Assembly: GCF_009758125.1 (NCBI RefSeq)
Contig: NZ_WRXO01000001.1
Coordinates: 1,736,001 to 1,800,000 of the forward strand
DNA: 64,000 nt
Reading direction: 5' to 3'
Origin: Chitinophaga oryziterrae
GTDB taxonomy: Bacteria > Bacteroidota > Bacteroidia > Chitinophagales > Chitinophagaceae
The first letter of the stretch is position 1; every line of letters starts with the position of its first letter. The notes beneath the pieces were generated by a model, which worked only from the letters and a program-made list of their open reading frames with translations, did not search any database and had not been told where the DNA came from. Positions 49,696-59,198 of this stretch are shown piece after piece. Position numbers and translations under genes: made by a program.

Positions 49696-51975
49696 ATGTT
49701 TAAACCATTATGGTCTATGGTACTTTGTGTATTACTGCACTCCGCAGTCAATGCACAGGAACGCTACGGAATCATTCCATATCCGCAGCAGCTGGTACCG
49801 CAACAGGGTGAGTTTGTAATTACCGCGAACACGAAATTAGTAGCGCCGGCTATGTTCCGTAATGAAGCAGCGCAGTTACAGGCGCTGATCACACAGGGCA
49901 TTGGCAGGGTATTACCCGTGGCTGCCAAAGGCAGCATTGTATTCCGGCAGGATAACCAGCTGGAAGGAGAAGAAGACTACAAACTGAATATTAGTACCAC
50001 CCAGGTGCTGATCTCGGCTAAAACAGCTACCGGTGCTTTCCGTGCGGTAGAAACGATCCGTCAGCTGATGCCTCCTTCCATTGAAGGGGTAAAAACCGGT
50101 AAACAAACAAAGATCTCTATTCCTGCAGCAGATATCACCGACCATCCTGTGTATGCATGGCGTGGTATGCACCTGGACGTTTCCAGGCATTTCTTCTCCG
50201 TATCTTACCTGAAGAAATTCATAGACCTGCTGGCATTGTACAAAATGAATAAACTTCATCTGCATCTTACCGATGATCAGGGCTGGCGTATTGAAATCAA
50301 AAAATACCCGCTGCTGACACAACAGGGAGCCTGGAGAGAATTCAACAACCAGGATTCTATCTGTATGGAGAAGGCAAAGACCAATCCTGATATGGAGATG
50401 GATAAATCCCATATCATTCACCGGAATGGCAAAACTTTATACGGCGGTTTTTATACACAGGTACAGATGAAAGACGTGATCGCATATGCAGCGGCGCGTC
50501 ACATCGAGATCATTCCTGAGATAGATATGCCGGGTCATATGATGGCGGCTATCAATGCTTATCCTTACCTGAGCTGTACTGGTGGCACATCCTGGGGTAA
50601 ATTCTTTACAACGCCCATCTGCCCTTGTAAAGAAACTACCTTCACTTTTGCTGAAGACGTATTCACTGAAATAGCGGCTTTATTCCCTTCTCAATACATC
50701 CATCTTGGTGCTGATGAAGTAGAAAAGAGCAGCTGGAAAACATTCCCCGGCTGCGAAGAAGTGATGAAAGCGAACAACCTGCAAACAGTTGAAGAACTAC
50801 AAAGCTACTTCGTAAAACGCATGGAGAAGTTCTTTAACTCCAAAGGCAAAAAGCTGATCGGCTGGGATGAGATCCTGGAAGGTGGTATCAGTCCTACAGC
50901 GGTGTTGATGTACTGGCGCAGCTGGGTACCTGATGCACCCATCAAAGCGGCAAAGAATGGCAACTATGTGATCATGACTCCCGGTAACCCATTGTACTTC
51001 GATGGTATCCCTGATCGCAATTCTGTTTCCAACGTATATCACTTCGAACCGGTGCCTAAAGCACTCACTGCTGATGAAGCCAAATACATCATTGGTGCAC
51101 AGGCCAACATCTGGACAGAATGGATCCCTAATGAGAAGCGTGCTGATTTCATGTTCATGCCCCGTATGACTGCCCTCGCTGAAGTACTGTGGACACACCG
51201 TTCTGATTATGACGGCTATCTTCAGCGCCTCAACACGCAATACAAACGCCTGGACAGACTGAATGTTCATTACCGTATGCCAGACCTCGAAGGCTTCACA
51301 GAAGACAACGTCTTCGTTGATAAGACTGTCTTAAACATTGCGAAGCCAATGGCGGATATGACTATCCGTTATACTACGGATGGTACTGCGCCTAACGTAC
51401 ACTCTGCCGAATTCCCGGCCAACTATATCATCCCTGGTACTGTAAGTATTAAGCTGGCAGGGTTTAGCCCTTCCGGTAACCGTAGTGATATCTACACGCT
51501 CAATTATCGCAAGCAGTCTTACTTCAAACCTGTTGATGTTTCCGGTTTACAGCAAGGCTTACGGCTGGACTACTACTATGGTGAATATAAGAGTGTTACT
51601 AAACTGAAAGAAAAAGCAGATAGCGTTATCCATGTACATAACGCGATCATGCCTGATAGTTTAGGTCATGGTGGCCAGTCTTTCGGTGCAAAAATCACCG
51701 GCTATATAGATGTGCCTTCTACAGCGATATACAGCTTCTTCCTCACGGCAGATGACGGCGCTAACCTCTACATTGAAAACGAAAAAGTGATTGACAACGA
51801 TGGCTGGCATGCCCCTCTGCAAAAGAGCGGACAGATAGCTTTGCAGAAAGGTTTACACCCTTTCGAAATTAAGTTCGTTGAAGGTGGTGGTGGTTACACC
51901 CTTAAACTGGAATACCGGGTTAATGGCGGAAAGATTCAGCCTATACCGGATGAGTGGTTGCAAAGCGTAAAATAG
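49696..51975 (+). CDS. GH20 beta-N-acetylhexosaminidase with C-terminal PA14 domain
   Basis: 759 residues. Signal peptide 1-20 (AVNAQ). GH20b-like domain to about 150, then the GH20 barrel (about 150-500) with HLHLTDDQGWRIEI, EIIPEIDMPGHM, and the catalytic Asp-Glu in HLGADEVEKSSW. An Ig-like segment follows, and a PA14 domain fills the last 140 residues (LDYYYGEYKSVTKLKEK, FFLTADDGANLYIENEKV). It removes terminal GlcNAc/GalNAc from chitin oligomers, glycoproteins or peptidoglycan fragments. The PA14 unit may bind carbohydrate. Cell-surface or periplasmic. An intrinsic terminator follows. Confidence 0.95.
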   Translation: MFKPLWSMVLCVLLHSAVNAQERYGIIPYPQQLVPQQGEFVITANTKLVAPAMFRNEAAQLQALITQGIGRVLPVAAKGSIVFRQDNQLEGEEDYKLNISTTQVLISAKTATGAFRAVETIRQLMPPSIEGVKTGKQTKISIPAADITDHPVYAWRGMHLDVSRHFFSVSYLKKFIDLLALYKMNKLHLHLTDDQGWRIEIKKYPLLTQQGAWREFNNQDSICMEKAKTNPDMEMDKSHIIHRNGKTLYGGFYTQVQMKDVIAYAAARHIEIIPEIDMPGHMMAAINAYPYLSCTGGTSWGKFFTTPICPCKETTFTFAEDVFTEIAALFPSQYIHLGADEVEKSSWKTFPGCEEVMKANNLQTVEELQSYFVKRMEKFFNSKGKKLIGWDEILEGGISPTAVLMYWRSWVPDAPIKAAKNGNYVIMTPGNPLYFDGIPDRNSVSNVYHFEPVPKALTADEAKYIIGAQANIWTEWIPNEKRADFMFMPRMTALAEVLWTHRSDYDGYLQRLNTQYKRLDRLNVHYRMPDLEGFTEDNVFVDKTVLNIAKPMADMTIRYTTDGTAPNVHSAEFPANYIIPGTVSIKLAGFSPSGNRSDIYTLNYRKQSYFKPVDVSGLQQGLRLDYYYGEYKSVTKLKEKADSVIHVHNAIMPDSLGHGGQSFGAKITGYIDVPSTAIYSFFLTADDGANLYIENEKVIDNDGWHAPLQKSGQIALQKGLHPFEIKFVEGGGGYTLKLEYRVNGGKIQPIPDEWLQSVK

Positions 51976-51996
51976 AAAAATGAAAAATAGAAAAGG

Positions 51997-52028
51997 CCGT
52001 CTCAGTGTAATACTGAGGCGGTTTTTTT
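51997..52028 (+). terminator. Intrinsic terminator of the GH20 gene
   Basis: CCGTCTCAGT (51997-52006) pairs with ACTGAGGCGG (52012-52021) with one wobble and a 5-nt loop, followed by seven T. It lies 21 bp after the GH20 stop. Confidence 0.9.
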
Positions 52029-52393
52029 ATGGGGAACTATTATTGAAAAGTACTTATCAATTAATTTTTTTGCTGCCTCAGAATTAATAATCATAAGGCT
52101 TCCTCCAAAATGGTGTGCTCCAAGTGACTTTATGTAATGATCAATCAATTTTGATTTTGTATAAAAGGAAATGGAATTCTAAATGATAGAATGTATATTT
52201 GATATATAGATAATAAATTATTCTGTTCGTTAATCCAAAAACTAAGAAGGTTGTCATAAATGAAAAAAGGGTCACAAAAGCGACCCTTTAAAAATCATAA
52301 ACTTAGTTACGTTGCTTTTCAGCAAGAGGCTTTACCAAGCGTCATGACACTAACTTAATGTTATTCCCAGAATCTTCAAAATTTTTTCTAAAA
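52029..52393. other. AT-rich intergenic stretch with an orphan minus-strand terminator
   Basis: No coding sequence was recognised in this 365-bp stretch, which is visibly AT-rich. A stem-loop at 52266-52289 (AAAGGGTC pairs with GACCCTTT, 8-nt loop) has a T-run only when read leftward on the minus strand. There is no minus-strand gene to its right before the GH97 gene, so it looks like a leftover of a deleted leftward gene. Confidence 0.55.
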
Positions 52394-52678
52394 ATGCGAT
52401 TTAACAAATTAAGCCTATACCTGTCTGCTCAACGTATAGACAGATATTTAGCAGCTACCGAAAATAATAAGCATAAAGCAATCAGGTTGTATAAAGCGAA
52501 TTTGAAAATAGCGCAGGCTTTTCACCCACTATTGGGAATTATGGAAGTAACGTTGAGAAATCGCATTAATACAATTTTGACCAACCATTTTACTGATCCG
52601 AATGGGATCATCAATCAGAAGAGTGGATTTATGAGTGCGCCAGCACTTACCAGTATTGATCGTCGCTGGGATTGTTAA
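52394..52678 (+). pseudogene. Truncated Abi_2-like (abortive infection) gene
   Basis: Only the N-terminal 94 residues of an Abi_2/AbiD-type protein remain (MRFNKLSLYLSAQRIDRYLA, then LYKANLKIAQAFHPLLGIME and VTLRNRINTILTNHF, the motif with the conserved R-N-x-I near the first helices). The frame stops at 52678 after unrelated residues (IDRRWDC). No continuation in another frame was seen before the next gene at 52739. Full-length members are 250-350 residues, so this is a remnant of a phage-defence gene. The start at 52394 is preferred to an upstream one at 52358. Confidence 0.65.
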
Positions 52679-52738
52679 ATAAAGACCGGGACTACACCTC
52701 ATAAAAATTATTAACTTAGGATCCGAAAACCGGTCTCC

Positions 52739-53434
52739 ATGAAGAAATTACTGCTGACCCTTATATGTCTACTGCCTGCAATGAGCAGCATAGGACAGCA
52801 TCTGCTAAAAGGAATTGTAAGAGGGGAAGACAGCATCCCTATTACAAGTGTCTCCATCACCAACAAAACCTCCGGTGTAATCACCACCAGCGATACCTCC
52901 GGGCGCTACTCCATCCCTGCCAGAACAGGAGATACCATCTTCTTCAGAACATTAGGATACCTGCAATCTGCTTACGTAATGGCCGCTGGAAAAACAATCC
53001 ATAATCATATCATGGTAAGGCAGTCGATTCAATTGCAGGCGGTTAGAATAGCGGGTAGCAATTATAAGAGAGACTCGATACGTTTTCATGAAGAATATGA
53101 AAAGAGTTTTGGTTTCCGGCGACCTAAATGGTACGAAGTCTATAAAATAACAGCCGTAGATATTCATCAACTCTACAAAGCTCTCTCCATCAAAAAGAAT
53201 AACAAGAAGTCGAAATTTAAGAAGCAGTTAATAAACTACGAACACGATGAATTTGTGAATTATAAATACTCGCGGGAGATTGTAAACAAGCTCACCAATC
53301 TGAACGGGGACACGCTCTCTTTATTCATGGAACAATACCATCCTACCTATGATTTTATGAAAGATGCCACTGATTACGACCTCTACGAATTTATAAAGAA
53401 AAGCTACAATGACTACCTCAGTAAGAATAAGTAA
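52739..53434 (+). CDS. Exported carboxypeptidase-regulatory-like domain protein
   Basis: 231 residues. Signal peptide 1-19 (ending SSIGQ), then one carboxypeptidase-regulatory-like beta-sandwich (about 22-95, LLKGIVRGEDSIPITSVSI), then a helical, basic C-terminal half (KKNNKKSKFKKQLINYEHDE). Many Bacteroidota encode such single-domain proteins, often with a role in surface structures; function unknown. Its last 26 bp overlap the start of the acetyltransferase gene. Confidence 0.75.
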   Translation: MKKLLLTLICLLPAMSSIGQHLLKGIVRGEDSIPITSVSITNKTSGVITTSDTSGRYSIPARTGDTIFFRTLGYLQSAYVMAAGKTIHNHIMVRQSIQLQAVRIAGSNYKRDSIRFHEEYEKSFGFRRPKWYEVYKITAVDIHQLYKALSIKKNNKKSKFKKQLINYEHDEFVNYKYSREIVNKLTNLNGDTLSLFMEQYHPTYDFMKDATDYDLYEFIKKSYNDYLSKNK

Positions 53435-53912
53435 CCTGGAAGAAACTCACTGGCCGCAGGTAAAAGATATCTACGGGAAAGGCATTGCCTCCGGTAATGC
53501 TACCTTTCAGACAACAGCCCCAACATGGGAAGAGTGGGATAGGGGGCATGTCAAAACCTGCCGTTTGATCGCTTTGAAAGATGATGATCGCATTCTGGGC
53601 TGGGCAGCCCTCAGCCCGGTATCTGCAAGGGCGGTATACGCCGGTGTGGCAGAGGTCAGTATCTATATTCACCCGGAAGCCCAGGGGCAGGGGGTAGGAA
53701 GCAAATTACTGGCAACATTGATAAAAGAGAGCGAACAACAGCATTTCTGGACCTTACAGGCTGGTATCTTCCCGGAGAACACCGCCAGTATCCGACTGCA
53801 TGAGAAACACGGTTTCAGGCTGGTAGGAAGAAGGGAAAGGATAGGGCAAATGAACGGCATCTGGCGGGATACGGTGTTAATGGAAAGAAGAAGCGGCGTC
53901 ATATTTCAATAA
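53409..53912 (+). CDS. GNAT N-acetyltransferase (phosphinothricin acetyltransferase-like)
   Basis: 167 residues. Acetyl-CoA loop HPEAQGQGVGSKLLATLIKE (Q-x-x-G-x-G), strand EVSIYIHPEAQ, and C-terminal LHEKHGFRLVGRRERIGQMN typical of the Pat/bar and YncA-like group that acetylate small amines such as phosphinothricin, methionine sulfone or sulfoximine. Cytoplasmic. Starts inside the previous gene, in line with operon expression. Confidence 0.93.
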   Translation: MTTSVRISNLEETHWPQVKDIYGKGIASGNATFQTTAPTWEEWDRGHVKTCRLIALKDDDRILGWAALSPVSARAVYAGVAEVSIYIHPEAQGQGVGSKLLATLIKESEQQHFWTLQAGIFPENTASIRLHEKHGFRLVGRRERIGQMNGIWRDTVLMERRSGVIFQ

Positions 53913-53945
53913 ATTGGGGTAATTTTGCGCTTTATCAATAGTAGT

Positions 53946-54323
53946 ATGAAGGATTATAAGAAACATTTTGTGGTTCCGGCGCCACCTGAAGATATATACA
54001 AAGCACTGACCAACCCGGCTACCATCCAGCTGTGGACAGGCGAACCTGCAGAGATGTCTGACGTAGCAGGCTCTGAGTTTTCCCTGTGGAGCGAAAGCAT
54101 CACCGGTATGAACCTGGAGTTCGAGAACGATAAAAAGATCGTGCAGGAATGGTATTTCGGAGAACAGGAAGAAGCATCTATCGTTACCATCATCCTGCAT
54201 CCCAGCAAAAAAGGAACGGATGCAGAACTGAGGCATACCAACATTCCTGATGAAGCATATGATGATATCGTAGAAGGATGGAACGATGCTTATTTTGGTG
54301 CTTTGGTAGATTTTTATTCCTGA
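53946..54323 (+). CDS. SRPBCC/AHSA1-family protein
   Basis: 125 residues from ATG 53946. Typical START-like strands: KHFVVPAPPEDIYKALTNPA, then LWTGEPAEMSDVAGSEFSLW, and IVQEWYFGEQEEASIVTIIL, ending WNDAYFGALVDFYS. The AHSA1 fold binds hydrophobic ligands or acts as a co-chaperone; no specific role is indicated. Its stop codon shares a base with the next ATG (TGATG). Confidence 0.88.
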   Translation: MKDYKKHFVVPAPPEDIYKALTNPATIQLWTGEPAEMSDVAGSEFSLWSESITGMNLEFENDKKIVQEWYFGEQEEASIVTIILHPSKKGTDAELRHTNIPDEAYDDIVEGWNDAYFGALVDFYS

Positions 54324-54796
54324 TGAAAGCTGCCGGTCTTACCGAAATAAAGAAAGAGTTAAATGTGGTGCCTCCTGCCCAACTGGTAGAGCTATGCCTG
54401 CGACTGGCGAAATTCAAGAAAGATAACAAAGAACTGCTTTCTTACCTGCTGTTCGAGTCGCATAACCTGCAAGGCTATATTGAAGCGGTGAAAGAAAACA
54501 TGGATACCGAGTTTGCAGCAGAACCGGGCAGAGGTCATGTTTATTACATCAAGAAACACTTGAGGAAAATACTCCGTAATACTAATAAACAGATCAAATA
54601 TACCGGCTCTAAACAGGCCGAAATAGAACTGTTACTGTATTTCTGTACCAAAGTAAAAGAATCCGGTATTAAGGTGAATGATAGCCTTGCATTATCTAAT
54701 CTGTATCAGCAGCAACTTAAGAAGATCGAAAAAGCTATTTCAGCGCAGCATGAGGATCTGCAATATGATTATCTCCGGCAGCTGGAAAAGTTATAA
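54323..54796 (+). CDS. Helical cytoplasmic protein of unknown function
   Basis: 157 residues from ATG 54323, which overlaps the preceding stop as TGATG. It is all-helical and charged, with no recognised motif: LTEIKKELNVVPPAQLVELC at the N-terminus and YQQQLKKIEKAISAQHEDLQ at the C-terminus. Coupling to the AHSA1-type gene supports that it is real. Its last 6 bp overlap the convergent GH97 gene. Confidence 0.7.
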   Translation: MKAAGLTEIKKELNVVPPAQLVELCLRLAKFKKDNKELLSYLLFESHNLQGYIEAVKENMDTEFAAEPGRGHVYYIKKHLRKILRNTNKQIKYTGSKQAEIELLLYFCTKVKESGIKVNDSLALSNLYQQQLKKIEKAISAQHEDLQYDYLRQLEKL

Positions 54797-56710
54797 TGCC
54801 CGCAACCTTGCCACATAACCACCACCTTCTTTCATATCGATCCTGATCTTTTCCCCCGCTTTTATTTTTTTATTGATCTTTGTCAGATGTGCAGGCTGTT
54901 CTCCGGCATCTTTCGCATCCTGCCATATCTCCATTTCATAATTCCCGGCAGACAGAAAATCCAGTTGCACTGTCAGCGTCCTTTTAGATTCATTGGTCAT
55001 AGCTCCTATAAACCAGTCATTCCCGCTTCGTTTAGCCAACGCGATATATTCACCGGGATAACCTTCCAGTACTTTAATATCATCCCATACAGTGGGCACA
55101 AGCCGTAGAAAGTCAGCTCCCGGTTGTCCGGTCACATGCTCAGGATCTTCACAGAATACAGTAAAAGGGCTCTCGTAGATCACAAATTTGGATAACTCTG
55201 CACAGCGGGTATTCATTACCTGCGTAGGCGTTTGCTGTTTAAAATCTTTAGGGGTTACATTGAGAAACCCGCCGGGCGTATAGTCCATTTGTCCTGCCAG
55301 CATACGTGTAAAGGGTAATGTTACATTGTGTCTGGGTGTAACTTTATGAGAGAACTTGGAATATTCTTCGCCCATCACACCCTCCCGGGTGATCATATTA
55401 GGATAAGTGCGGATGATGCCATCTGGTTTATAAGCCCCATGAAAATCTACCATGAGATGATGTCTGGCTGCCGCTTTTATGATATCATGATACCAGTTCA
55501 CCATCTCCTGATCATCTCTATCCATAAAATCTATTTTCACACCTGCAATTCCCCATTTCTCATATACAGGAAAGGCTGCTTCAAAATTATTATTACTGTT
55601 TACATCTGTATTATACAACCACACCCAGCAACGTACATTTTTCTCTTTCGCATATCGTAGTATTTCAGACATATCGAGCTGTGAGGCTGTTTTAGTAATG
55701 TCCGCTTCCGGCTTATTAAATGTACCATACCATTGCCAGTCTATCAGCATATAAGGCCATCCCATCTGTGAAGCGAGGTCTATATATCTTTTGATAGTAG
55801 GCATGTCCATTTTCACTTCGCCGCTCCACCAATGGTCCCAGGCGCTCATACCCGGTTTAATCCATGATGGGTCTTCAATCGCACAGGGATCATTCAGGTT
55901 CTGAATGATCTCAGAGGCGATCAGATCGCCTGGTTTTTCAGCCAGCATTATCACACGCCAGGGAGTAAACAGTGTATCTGAAAAGCGGACTTTTACGCCG
56001 TCTTCAGATTCACCCGGTAAAGGCGCCAGTTTGGTCGTTAAGCCAATTGATTTACCTAAATAGAATCCCGGATAATTATTGATATTCGCTTCTGTAATAG
56101 CTGCATAACTGTTTTTGTTCAGTTCTATCAGCATCGGTAAACCTGCAATGGTATGCTCGTTCACAGAATCAAGCGGGCGTGCATTAAATAATCCTTCCTG
56201 TGAAGTTGAATAGCCCCCATATTCTGCTATCCATGCTTTTGCGTCACCGGCAAACCTGAAACCGGTGATTTCTTTCGTTATCTCCCGGTTACCTGTTTTC
56301 CTGCTTCTGTATAGCTTATACCGGAATGCGATACCATCATTATAAGCCCTGAAAAAGAGGTCCATCCGGCGCATTAAACCACCTTTTTCTCTTAGTCTGA
56401 TCTCCATCTCACGATAATTATTATTGATGCTGGCATGTTTGGATTTTACTACAGGCGTCCATGTATCGTTTACTAAACGAGTGATCGTGTCGAGTACTAA
56501 CATATCTGCGCCCATTGCCGGTTCATGCTTAAACTCAAAACCCAGTGAAGAAGGAGATATCAGCGGAGTCGCATCCTTACTGATACTATACTCTAAAACA
56601 CCCGCTGTATTTACGTGAATGGTAATCCTGTTATCCGGAGAGCTTATTGAAATATCCTGGGCAAATACACGACAACTAACAATGCAAAGAAGGAATAACA
56701 GTCTTTTCAT
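54791..56710 (-). CDS. GH97-family glycoside hydrolase
   Basis: 639 residues from ATG 56710 (MKRLLFLLCIVSCRVFAQDI), with a signal peptide ending FAQ. An N-terminal beta-sandwich runs to about residue 270, then a (beta/alpha)8 barrel with WDHWWSGEVKMDMP, YMLIDWQWYG, CWVWLYNTDVN and GVKIDFMDRDDQEMVNWYH. The Asp in KIDF is at the position of the nucleophile in retaining GH97 alpha-galactosidases, while inverting SusB-type members differ there, so alpha-galactosidase activity is more likely than alpha-glucosidase. Periplasmic. It is followed by a terminator and then the TonB receptor gene upstream on the same strand. Confidence 0.9.
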   Translation of the reverse strand: MKRLLFLLCIVSCRVFAQDISISSPDNRITIHVNTAGVLEYSISKDATPLISPSSLGFEFKHEPAMGADMLVLDTITRLVNDTWTPVVKSKHASINNNYREMEIRLREKGGLMRRMDLFFRAYNDGIAFRYKLYRSRKTGNREITKEITGFRFAGDAKAWIAEYGGYSTSQEGLFNARPLDSVNEHTIAGLPMLIELNKNSYAAITEANINNYPGFYLGKSIGLTTKLAPLPGESEDGVKVRFSDTLFTPWRVIMLAEKPGDLIASEIIQNLNDPCAIEDPSWIKPGMSAWDHWWSGEVKMDMPTIKRYIDLASQMGWPYMLIDWQWYGTFNKPEADITKTASQLDMSEILRYAKEKNVRCWVWLYNTDVNSNNNFEAAFPVYEKWGIAGVKIDFMDRDDQEMVNWYHDIIKAAARHHLMVDFHGAYKPDGIIRTYPNMITREGVMGEEYSKFSHKVTPRHNVTLPFTRMLAGQMDYTPGGFLNVTPKDFKQQTPTQVMNTRCAELSKFVIYESPFTVFCEDPEHVTGQPGADFLRLVPTVWDDIKVLEGYPGEYIALAKRSGNDWFIGAMTNESKRTLTVQLDFLSAGNYEMEIWQDAKDAGEQPAHLTKINKKIKAGEKIRIDMKEGGGYVARLRAL

Positions 56711-56760
56711 AGTGGAAATATTTATTAAATGTACATCTGACACTACTGCAATATACAAAA

Positions 56761-56796
56761 AAGAAGGCGTCTCAAAAGTAATTGAGACGCCTTCTT
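56761..56796 (-). terminator. Intrinsic terminator of the siderophore-type receptor
   Basis: A 15-bp perfect stem (56761-56775 and 56782-56796; core GAAGGCGTCTCA/TGAGACGCCTTC) with a T-run when read leftward. It lies just after the stop of the minus-strand receptor gene at 56817 and before the GH97 start, so it separates the two transcripts. Confidence 0.88.
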
Positions 56797-56816
56797 CAAA
56801 TATTTATTCCATCGGA

Positions 56817-59198
56817 TCAGAGCCTGTAGGATACTGTTACTGATAGTTGTGTGGGTGGAATGGGATTGATACTATAATTCTCGTGTACATAATAGTTATA
56901 AGTATTTGTAATGTTTGATACTTTAGCCAACACTGCAAAATGCTTATAGGTATAACCTGCGTTCAGATCTATCGTGATAAAACCATCTACGGGGATCTGT
57001 CTGTCATATGTATACGACTGGCCAATTGTATTGTTCCAGCCACCGATACGTTTTCCAATATAATAGGCGCCTGCGCCTACTTTCAGACCTTTTAACCCGC
57101 GATCTGAAAACGTATAAAAGGCGGTAAGATTGGCCGTATGTGCAGGGGTATTGACAAGACGTTGTCCTACAACATAATTGCCTTTCTTATTCTCGTTTTT
57201 TGTGTAGCGCATATTATTATAGCTATATCCGCCAATAATGTCCAGACCTTTAACCGGGTGGCCCGACAAATCTACTTCTACACCATCGCTGATCGTTTGC
57301 TGGTCCGTTGATTCCTTCACAGAGGTATTGGTATTTTCAGTACCATCTGCTTTGAACAAAGCCATTTGTGTAAAATTATTATTCACGATACGGTAAGCTG
57401 TTACATTGGCAGAGAGCGCGCCTTTAAAGAAATCATTTTTAATACCAAGTTCAAACTGGTCAATGATAGATGGTTTCAAGGCATTGTTGTAGATGTCCGT
57501 TCCGGTGTTAGGTGTGAACGAATTGGCATAACTGGCAAATACAGCCATTGTATTAATTGGTTTATACACCAGGCCTACACGGGGAGAAAAGGCTTTATCT
57601 GTTTTAGGCATCCCTCTACCAATACTGTCTTTTTTAGTATAGTAAGTCGTGGTAGTAGGCTGTGCTTCCTGGAAAGACCACCTGATACCTGCCAGTACTT
57701 TCACTTTTTCACTGATCGAGATGAGGTCCTGCACATAGGCGCCAAAGCGATTGGTAGGTATGCTTGCAAGTGAGCTGTCGCGATAAGCAGGAATGCCGGT
57801 ACGTTGTATAAATTTGTTGGGATCAAACAGGTTCAGCGTATCATATATGGTAGGCTGAACATAGGTATAAGTTTTGTTCAGGTAGCGGTCGGCATCAGCA
57901 CCTACCAGTAAAGTGTGTGCAATTTTACCTGTATTAAACTTCCCGCTGAGGTTTACCTGGGCAGCATAATAATCTTCCACAGATCTGGTCTTATTTAAAG
58001 GTCTTGCCCAGTCGCCATTGGCCTTAAACTGAATACGTTCTGTGGAATAATAATCCCTGCTGTATTCCTGATAAGAAGCAGAGCCGTTGAGGCTCCAGTT
58101 ATCATTGAAATGATGTCTTATGCTGGCGGTAGCGGTAGTTTGCTGCGTTTTCGCATATTGCCATGATGTACCAAAAAAAGCGGAGCGGGATACATCAGGA
58201 ATCTTATTATTATCTATGGACCCGATGCCAAAGTCCGGTGTAAATTTATGATAGAGGTAATCGCCTTCCAGTACTATTTCCGTTTTATCACTCACTTTAT
58301 ATAACAAAGATGGATTGATATAATACCTGTCTGAATGTACCACATCGCGGTAACTGTTTGCTTTTTCGTATGTGCCGTTTAACCGGTAGGCCAGTTTGGC
58401 ATTAAGAGGACCATAAACATCAAAGGCGGGTTTATATAATCCATAACTACCTACCCTCATGGATATTTCTCCACCTTTATAGAATTTAGGTTGTTTGGTA
58501 ACCATATTTAAAATACCACCGGGAGAAACATTCCCATATAAAATGGCAGCGCTTCCTTTTAATACTTCCACTCTTTCCAGTCCGCTTACTTCCGGCATAG
58601 CCCCACTATTTACGCGGGCTCCGTTCTTAAACATATTGGTACTTGAAAAGGCATATCCACGGGCAGAAAAGTTCTCCTGTGTGCTGCCCCTTTCGGTTGC
58701 CAGGTAAACGCCATTTATATTTTTTATCACGTCACTCAGGCGCATGGCCTGCTGGTCTTTGATTACCTGTTCATCTACAATTGCAATGCCCTGAGGCAGG
58801 TCCATTACCGGCACGGCCAGCTTCCCGACGGCCACTATTTTCTGATTTACACCTTTCTGTGCATTCACTACCACTTCTTCAAGCTGGGATGCTTTCCGGG
58901 ACATGACAACGTTTACAGGAAGAGAGGTATCTGCAATTACCTCGATCTGCTGTTCCTGCGTTTTTATGCCAATATGTGAAATCCTTAATACATATTCGCC
59001 GGCAGGTACTCCCTGAATAAGATAGGTACCATCTTCGGAGGTGATAACCCCTTTTTTCAGGGCAGGGATGCTCACATTAACAAAAGCGATTGCTTTATCA
59101 TCGGTAGTACTTACTCTCCCCTTTACGGTTCCGGTATTTTGTGCCCACAGCGTAACAGGGAGTAATATGCAAATCGATGTGGTCAGTAAAAGTCTCAT
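56817..59198 (-). CDS. TonB-dependent siderophore-type receptor
   Basis: 793 residues from ATG 59198 (MRLLLTTSICILLPVTLWAQ); a longer upstream frame lacks a plausible signal peptide. After the signal peptide comes a carboxypeptidase-regulatory-like domain (about 25-100), then the plug with the TonB-receptor pattern PQGIAIVDEQVIKDQQAMRL and VLKGSAAILYGNVSPGGILN, and a barrel ending SVTVSYRL with the terminal aromatic-x-x pattern. FecA/FhuA-type receptors of this layout import ferric siderophores, although glycan or vitamin ligands cannot be excluded. Confidence 0.93.
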   Translation of the reverse strand: MRLLLTTSICILLPVTLWAQNTGTVKGRVSTTDDKAIAFVNVSIPALKKGVITSEDGTYLIQGVPAGEYVLRISHIGIKTQEQQIEVIADTSLPVNVVMSRKASQLEEVVVNAQKGVNQKIVAVGKLAVPVMDLPQGIAIVDEQVIKDQQAMRLSDVIKNINGVYLATERGSTQENFSARGYAFSSTNMFKNGARVNSGAMPEVSGLERVEVLKGSAAILYGNVSPGGILNMVTKQPKFYKGGEISMRVGSYGLYKPAFDVYGPLNAKLAYRLNGTYEKANSYRDVVHSDRYYINPSLLYKVSDKTEIVLEGDYLYHKFTPDFGIGSIDNNKIPDVSRSAFFGTSWQYAKTQQTTATASIRHHFNDNWSLNGSASYQEYSRDYYSTERIQFKANGDWARPLNKTRSVEDYYAAQVNLSGKFNTGKIAHTLLVGADADRYLNKTYTYVQPTIYDTLNLFDPNKFIQRTGIPAYRDSSLASIPTNRFGAYVQDLISISEKVKVLAGIRWSFQEAQPTTTTYYTKKDSIGRGMPKTDKAFSPRVGLVYKPINTMAVFASYANSFTPNTGTDIYNNALKPSIIDQFELGIKNDFFKGALSANVTAYRIVNNNFTQMALFKADGTENTNTSVKESTDQQTISDGVEVDLSGHPVKGLDIIGGYSYNNMRYTKNENKKGNYVVGQRLVNTPAHTANLTAFYTFSDRGLKGLKVGAGAYYIGKRIGGWNNTIGQSYTYDRQIPVDGFITIDLNAGYTYKHFAVLAKVSNITNTYNYYVHENYSINPIPPTQLSVTVSYRL

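Noticed and set aside
49912..50421. 169-codon open frame on the minus strand
   Set aside because: It lies within the GH20 catalytic domain and has no family resemblance or own context.
52679..52738. Continuation of the Abi_2-like gene in another frame
   Set aside because: The 60 bp up to the next gene carry stops and no Abi_2 motif; the rest of the gene is deleted, not frameshifted.
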